Shown here: positions 61,338 through 64,000 of the stretch, piece by piece
Position numbering within the stretch: the stretch's first letter is position 1
Layout: every line of letters starts with the position of its first letter
Assembly (NCBI RefSeq): GCF_023347235.1
Contig: NZ_CP094467.1
Span: forward strand, 496,001 to 560,000
Reading direction: 5' to 3'
From: Faecalibacterium sp. I4-1-79
Lineage (GTDB): Bacteria; Bacillota; Clostridia; Oscillospirales; Ruminococcaceae
Length of the DNA stretch: 64,000 nt
Made by a program: the position numbers and the translations under genes
Notes under the pieces: generated by a model
The model's input: only the letters and a program-made list of their open reading frames with translations
Database searches by the model: none
Told to the model about the DNA's origin: nothing

Positions 61338-62029
61338 GGTATATCAAAAAGTCAGAAACGGAACCGCGAGACTTGCGAGAGTATAAAAAGAACTGTCGCA
61401 AAGCATCCCCGCCGTTAAAAATCACCTATAAAGATATGCCGAAGGACGGTACACGGCAGCAGTTGGCACGAGACCAAGGTTACCTTTGCGCATATTGTAT
61501 GCGTCGTGTAAGTCTTGATCCGGCAGACCAACTCAACTATCTGAATATTGAACACCTTGATCCGCAAAATCAGTTGACGGATGAGGCAGCTACGGATTTT
61601 TCAAATCTTCTGGGCGTGTGTCCCGGAAATCGGAGTTCTACGGAAAATGCAAAAAAGACTTGCGATGCCTACCGTGGAATCTTGGAAGAAGATCAGCAGA
61701 CAATGCGCTTGAATCCGCTGGATGAAGCTCAGATGGATACAATCTTCTACCAAAGAAATGGTGAGATAGGATCAACCGACACGGAACTTAACAAGGAACT
61801 TTCCGACAAGCTCAACCTGAACAGTGAAGCGGCCTACTTACCGCAAAATCGTGAAACTGCTTACAGTCAGTTGGTAAGATTTCTGAAAGCCAAAAAGCCC
61901 ATAGGTGAATGGTCAAAGCCATTTCTTCAGCAGGCATGGCAGTTGTTTTGTACGCCGGACAAAACAGGGCTCTATCGGGAATATGTTGGGGTCTATGAAT
62001 ACTGGCTCAAGCATTGGATGAAGAAGTGA
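61334..62029 (+). CDS. ptuB: Septu defence HNH endonuclease PtuB
   Basis: A 231-residue HNH nuclease (TIGR02646 type): GYLCAYCMRRVSL with Cys52 and Cys55, NIEHLDPQNQ with His74, then NLLGVCPGN with Cys96. These are the zinc and catalytic positions of the PtuB fold. It starts in the ptuA stop (ATGA), so the two are coupled. Two-gene Septu systems give phage defence; retron-linked PtuAB also exist, but no reverse transcriptase lies here. A C-terminal helical region (from about 130) presumably contacts PtuA. Confidence 0.9.
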   Translation: MRYIKKSETEPRDLREYKKNCRKASPPLKITYKDMPKDGTRQQLARDQGYLCAYCMRRVSLDPADQLNYLNIEHLDPQNQLTDEAATDFSNLLGVCPGNRSSTENAKKTCDAYRGILEEDQQTMRLNPLDEAQMDTIFYQRNGEIGSTDTELNKELSDKLNLNSEAAYLPQNRETAYSQLVRFLKAKKPIGEWSKPFLQQAWQLFCTPDKTGLYREYVGVYEYWLKHWMKK

Positions 62030-62263
62030 TTTCGTGCTAAGTGTTAGTCTGCTATACCGGTGCTTGAAACACAAAGTCTGCTGCCAGGCTCAATATCATG
62101 TGTTTTATAGCCTGCTTAAAATAAAAACGGCATACCACCGTAAATCCCAATACTCTGTAATTTTGGCACCCGCCCAGGCTGCGATTAAGTCTCCCCGGAA
62201 ATAAAATCTGATAGGACAAAGAAGAAAAAAGCTCTTAGCTTCTGTAATGGAGGCCAAGAGCTT
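62030..62263. other. Non-coding stretch after Septu with terminator
   Basis: No gene is supported up to 62224. A terminator at 62225-62267 pairs AAAAAAGCTCTT with AAGAGCTTTTTT and has inner pairing; it ends just where the right copy of the 47-bp repeat begins. Confidence 0.5.
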
Positions 62264-62267
62264 TTTT
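62225..62267 (+). terminator. Terminator after the Septu genes
   Basis: AAAAAAGCTCTT and AAGAGCTTTTTT form a 12-bp stem with partial GCTTC/GAGGC inner pairing and a T-rich right arm. Confidence 0.8.
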
Positions 62268-62310
62268 GTATCTTGTTTTGTAAGCGGAAAGAGGTTCCAA
62301 TAATAGAAAA
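62264..62310 (+). repeat. 47-bp repeat, right copy
   Basis: Matches 59074-59120 at 40 of 47 positions. Its -10 reads TCCAAT instead of TACAAT, so the promoter is weaker. It is followed by an AAGGTGGTG ribosome-binding site and a 15-codon frame. Confidence 0.75.
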
Positions 62311-62345
62311 GAAAGCGTACATTGGTCGAATAAGGTGGTGGATTT

Positions 62346-62393
62346 ATGAATAGTTTAAAGTTAAAAGAAGAAGTATTTATGCACAAAAAATGA
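62346..62393 (+). pseudogene. 15-codon remnant behind the right repeat
   Basis: ATG 62346, preceded by GGTGG, encodes only MNSLKLKEEVFMHKK before a stop. Given the promoter copy and site it is probably what is left of a gene cut off by recombination; a leader peptide is the alternative. Confidence 0.35.
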
Positions 62394-62498
62394 CCGATAA
62401 AATTGTAAAAAAGGCGAATGGAATCTCTACGAATTTTATGTTAACATCTTATTACAACACGTGATTCCTCGGAAGCGTCAGTTGTACTTGTGAACAAA

Positions 62499-62562
62499 GG
62501 ATAGTGCTCGGTAGAGTGTCTATACCTGCAGGTATAATTGTGACTGCAGTCCGAGGTTTTTT
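62499..62562 (+). promoter_or_regulatory. Leader terminator/antiterminator of the BglG-type gene
   Basis: CTCGG (62507-62511) and CCGAG (62551-62555) enclose a perfect 16-base palindrome TATACCTGCAGGTATA (62521-62536); a second CTGCAG follows at 62543-62548, and seven T come after the outer arm. GGATAGTG at 62499 begins like a ribonucleic antiterminator (RAT). Alternative pairing between the two CTGCAG words could switch the terminator, as in bgl/lic leaders. Confidence 0.55.
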
Positions 62563-62591
62563 CTTTATCCGAAACGGAGAGGGTGGGTGCT

Positions 62592-63419
62592 ATGCGAATT
62601 GTTCGGAAAATCAATAACAGTGCCGCTGTTGCTCAGGACTCCCGCGGGAAGGAACTGATCGTGATTGGTAAGGGCATCGGGTTTCCGGCGGTTCCATACG
62701 AACTGACGGATATGTCGCGGATAGACCGCACGTTTTACGATATCGACCCGCGTTATTTTGAGATGATCAGTACTCTTCCGCAGGAGATTCTTCTGGCGAG
62801 TGCCGACATTACAGAAGATGCGCAGGTCGTACTGAATACGACCCTTAACTCCAACCTGCCGCTGACACTGGCCGACCACCTGAACTTTGCGGTGGAGCGT
62901 TTTCGCAGCGGGTTGAACCTGACGATCCCCATTGCCTATGATATCCGTCATCTGTATCCCAATGAGTTTGATCTGGGCGTAAAAGCATTGGATATCCTGA
63001 AGGAATACACGGGGGTCTCACTTCCGGATTCCGAAGCGGTCAGCATTGCAATGCATTTGATCAATGCTGAAATCGAAAACAGCGAGATCCATTCCCTCGT
63101 AAAGGCGTTGGAGATTCAGGAAGGCGTGGAGTCCATTGTGGAGCGGGAAATGAACCTGAAACTGGATAAGGACAGCTACAGTTACTACCGGTTCACGATG
63201 CATATCCGCTATCTCATCCAACGGCTGATGAGCGGTACTCAGAGCGAAACGGGGAGTGGCAGCATGGTAAAGATGCTGGCCAATGATTACCCTAAAACAT
63301 ATATCTGTGCTAAAAAGATTGCGGCTTTCTTGCAAAAGCAGGAGAATTGGTGCTGTAATGATGAAGAGCTTCTCTATTTGATGTTGCATATCAACCGCGT
63401 CTGCCAGAAAAATACATAA
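62592..63419 (+). CDS. BglG/LicT-family transcriptional antiterminator
   Basis: A 275-residue PTS-controlled RNA-binding antiterminator. The CAT RNA-binding domain (1-55: MRIVRKINNSAAVAQDSRGKE, GKGIGFP) is followed by two PRD domains with the four regulatory histidines at 96, 155, 204 and 266, the spacing of LicT (100, 159, 207, 269). Dimers bind RAT RNA and stop terminator formation when sugar is present; PTS phosphorylation tunes this. It is upstream of a beta-glucoside-type PTS gene, its expected target. GAGAGGG precedes ATG 62592. Confidence 0.93.
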   Translation: MRIVRKINNSAAVAQDSRGKELIVIGKGIGFPAVPYELTDMSRIDRTFYDIDPRYFEMISTLPQEILLASADITEDAQVVLNTTLNSNLPLTLADHLNFAVERFRSGLNLTIPIAYDIRHLYPNEFDLGVKALDILKEYTGVSLPDSEAVSIAMHLINAEIENSEIHSLVKALEIQEGVESIVEREMNLKLDKDSYSYYRFTMHIRYLIQRLMSGTQSETGSGSMVKMLANDYPKTYICAKKIAAFLQKQENWCCNDEELLYLMLHINRVCQKNT

Positions 63420-63463
63420 ACAGCTTCCGTTGCTTGGAGCGGCACTCGCCATTTGCGGGACGT

Positions 63464-63545
63464 GATCCGGGGACAGAGCGCATCCTACCTGAAAACGCTT
63501 GCGTTTTCAGGTAGTTTGAAGGCGCTTTGTGCCCGGATCTTTTAT
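63464..63545 (+). terminator. Branched terminator between the antiterminator and the PTS gene
   Basis: Outer arms GATCCGGG and CCCGGATC continue as ACAGAGCGC against GCGCTTTGT; inside is CTACCTGAAAACGC/GCGTTTTCAGGTAG, a 14-bp perfect stem. TTTTATT follows. It should cut transcription into the PTS gene unless opened, presumably by the antiterminator. Confidence 0.75.
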
Positions 63546-63613
63546 TACATATTGAATGAACAGCGGTGCAGGGCCCGCATCGTTTTTCAGATAAAAAATC
63601 AGGAGGATTAGCC

Positions 63614-64000
63614 ATGAAACAGGATGCATTCTTTCAAACTATCATACATCGCATCGGTGGTGAAGGCAATGTTGCACGAAAACGTTTTGACGGAGAGCAC
63701 CTGTATGTCACTGTGAAAGACAGCGGTATGGCAGATCTAGAAGAACTGAACCGTTTGGATGGGGTTTCCGGTACGGAACTGAACCGGAACATTCTGTCCG
63801 TTACCATCCAGGAAGATTTTTTGGAGGATGTTACAATGGCAAAAAATTTCAAACAGCTGGCGCAGAATATCATGACGTTGGCTGGAGCAAAGGAAAATGT
63901 TACTTCCGTATTTCACTGCATGACCCGTCTGCGTATGACGGTCAAGGACGTCAAGAAGGTAGACCAGAAAGCTATCAATGATCTGGACGGCGTGTTGGGC
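63614..64000 (+). CDS. Beta-glucoside-type PTS permease, tandem EIIB N terminus (3' end outside window)
   Basis: The frame opens at ATG 63614 and continues past the window end (129 codons). Residues 75-129 are a normal EIIB start, MAKNFKQLAQNIMTLAG with phospho-acceptor Cys102 (VFHCMTRLRM), as in BglF-type permeases, which begin right at this point. Residues 1-74 form a second EIIB-like domain with Asp26 where the cysteine would be. GGAGG at 63823-63827 stands 8 bases before the internal ATG 63836, so a short form starting with the standard EIIB may be made as well. AGGAGG precedes ATG 63614 too. EIIC and EIIA parts lie outside. Confidence 0.85.
   Translation, partial: MKQDAFFQTIIHRIGGEGNVARKRFDGEHLYVTVKDSGMADLEELNRLDGVSGTELNRNILSVTIQEDFLEDVTMAKNFKQLAQNIMTLAGAKENVTSVFHCMTRLRMTVKDVKKVDQKAINDLDGVLG

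Noticed and set aside
60039-62029. PtuAB as part of a retron
   Set aside because: Retron-type PtuAB pairs come with a reverse transcriptase and an msr-msd RNA. No RT lies on either side within the window.

Overview
The window reads as a chromosomal segment of a high-GC, low-motility Clostridia-type Firmicute, most likely Faecalibacterium or a close Oscillospiraceae relative. This is an inference from gene order, codon use, a FabK-type fatty-acid pathway, pyruvate phosphate dikinase, and the short palindromic intergenic repeats; no rRNA gene is present to confirm it. No tRNA, rRNA or CRISPR array was seen.

Layout. (1) 1-1.8 kb: start of a flavodoxin-family protein, rsmD and a coiled-coil protein. 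(2) 1.8-14.6 kb: a division and cell-wall (dcw) cluster: promoter and MraZ boxes, mraZ, rsmH, ftsL-like, a PASTA-type class B PBP, murF, an MraY homologue that has lost its catalytic motifs, ftsW, murG, ftsQ/divIB and murE. (3) 14.7-23.3 kb: a tightly overlapping type II fatty-acid synthesis operon: acpP, accD, accA, fabH, fabK, a second FabK/nitronate-monooxygenase-like flavoprotein, fabD, fabG, fabF, fabZ. (4) 23.3-44.2 kb: glycerophosphodiesterase, GH1 6-phospho-beta-glucosidase, purC, a MarR regulator with a heterodimeric ABC exporter, a GH2 enzyme, then on the minus strand glmU-like acetyltransferase, a small membrane-anchored protein, pth, mfd and a PrsA-like lipoprotein, and finally ppdK with the codon bias of a highly expressed gene.

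(5) 44.2-62.5 kb: an accessory region, lower in GC and patchy in origin. It holds an AT-rich orphan gene, a P4-type primase/helicase, a large serine recombinase, a phage-style recombination pair (YqaJ exonuclease plus Sak-type annealing protein) with small element proteins, a small serine resolvase, an XRE regulator with visible operator repeats, two unknown membrane proteins, a Rep and excisionase pair with no integrase beside it, a DUF4869 protein, what looks like the 3' end of a type I restriction hsdR gene, and a complete two-gene Septu defence system (ptuA, ptuB). A 47-bp promoter-bearing repeat brackets the DUF4869/hsdR-remnant/Septu block.

(6) 62.5-64 kb: a BglG/LicT-type antiterminator with terminator-like leader structures, followed by the start of a beta-glucoside-type PTS permease whose usual EIIB domain is preceded in frame by a second EIIB-like domain in which the phospho-cysteine position is aspartate.

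Most notable points: the MraY-like pseudoenzyme inside the dcw cluster, the tandem EIIB permease with an internal ribosome-binding site, the Septu system with its bracketing repeats, the stand-alone GlmU acetyltransferase domain, and the well-defined operators for MraZ, XRE and MarR regulators.
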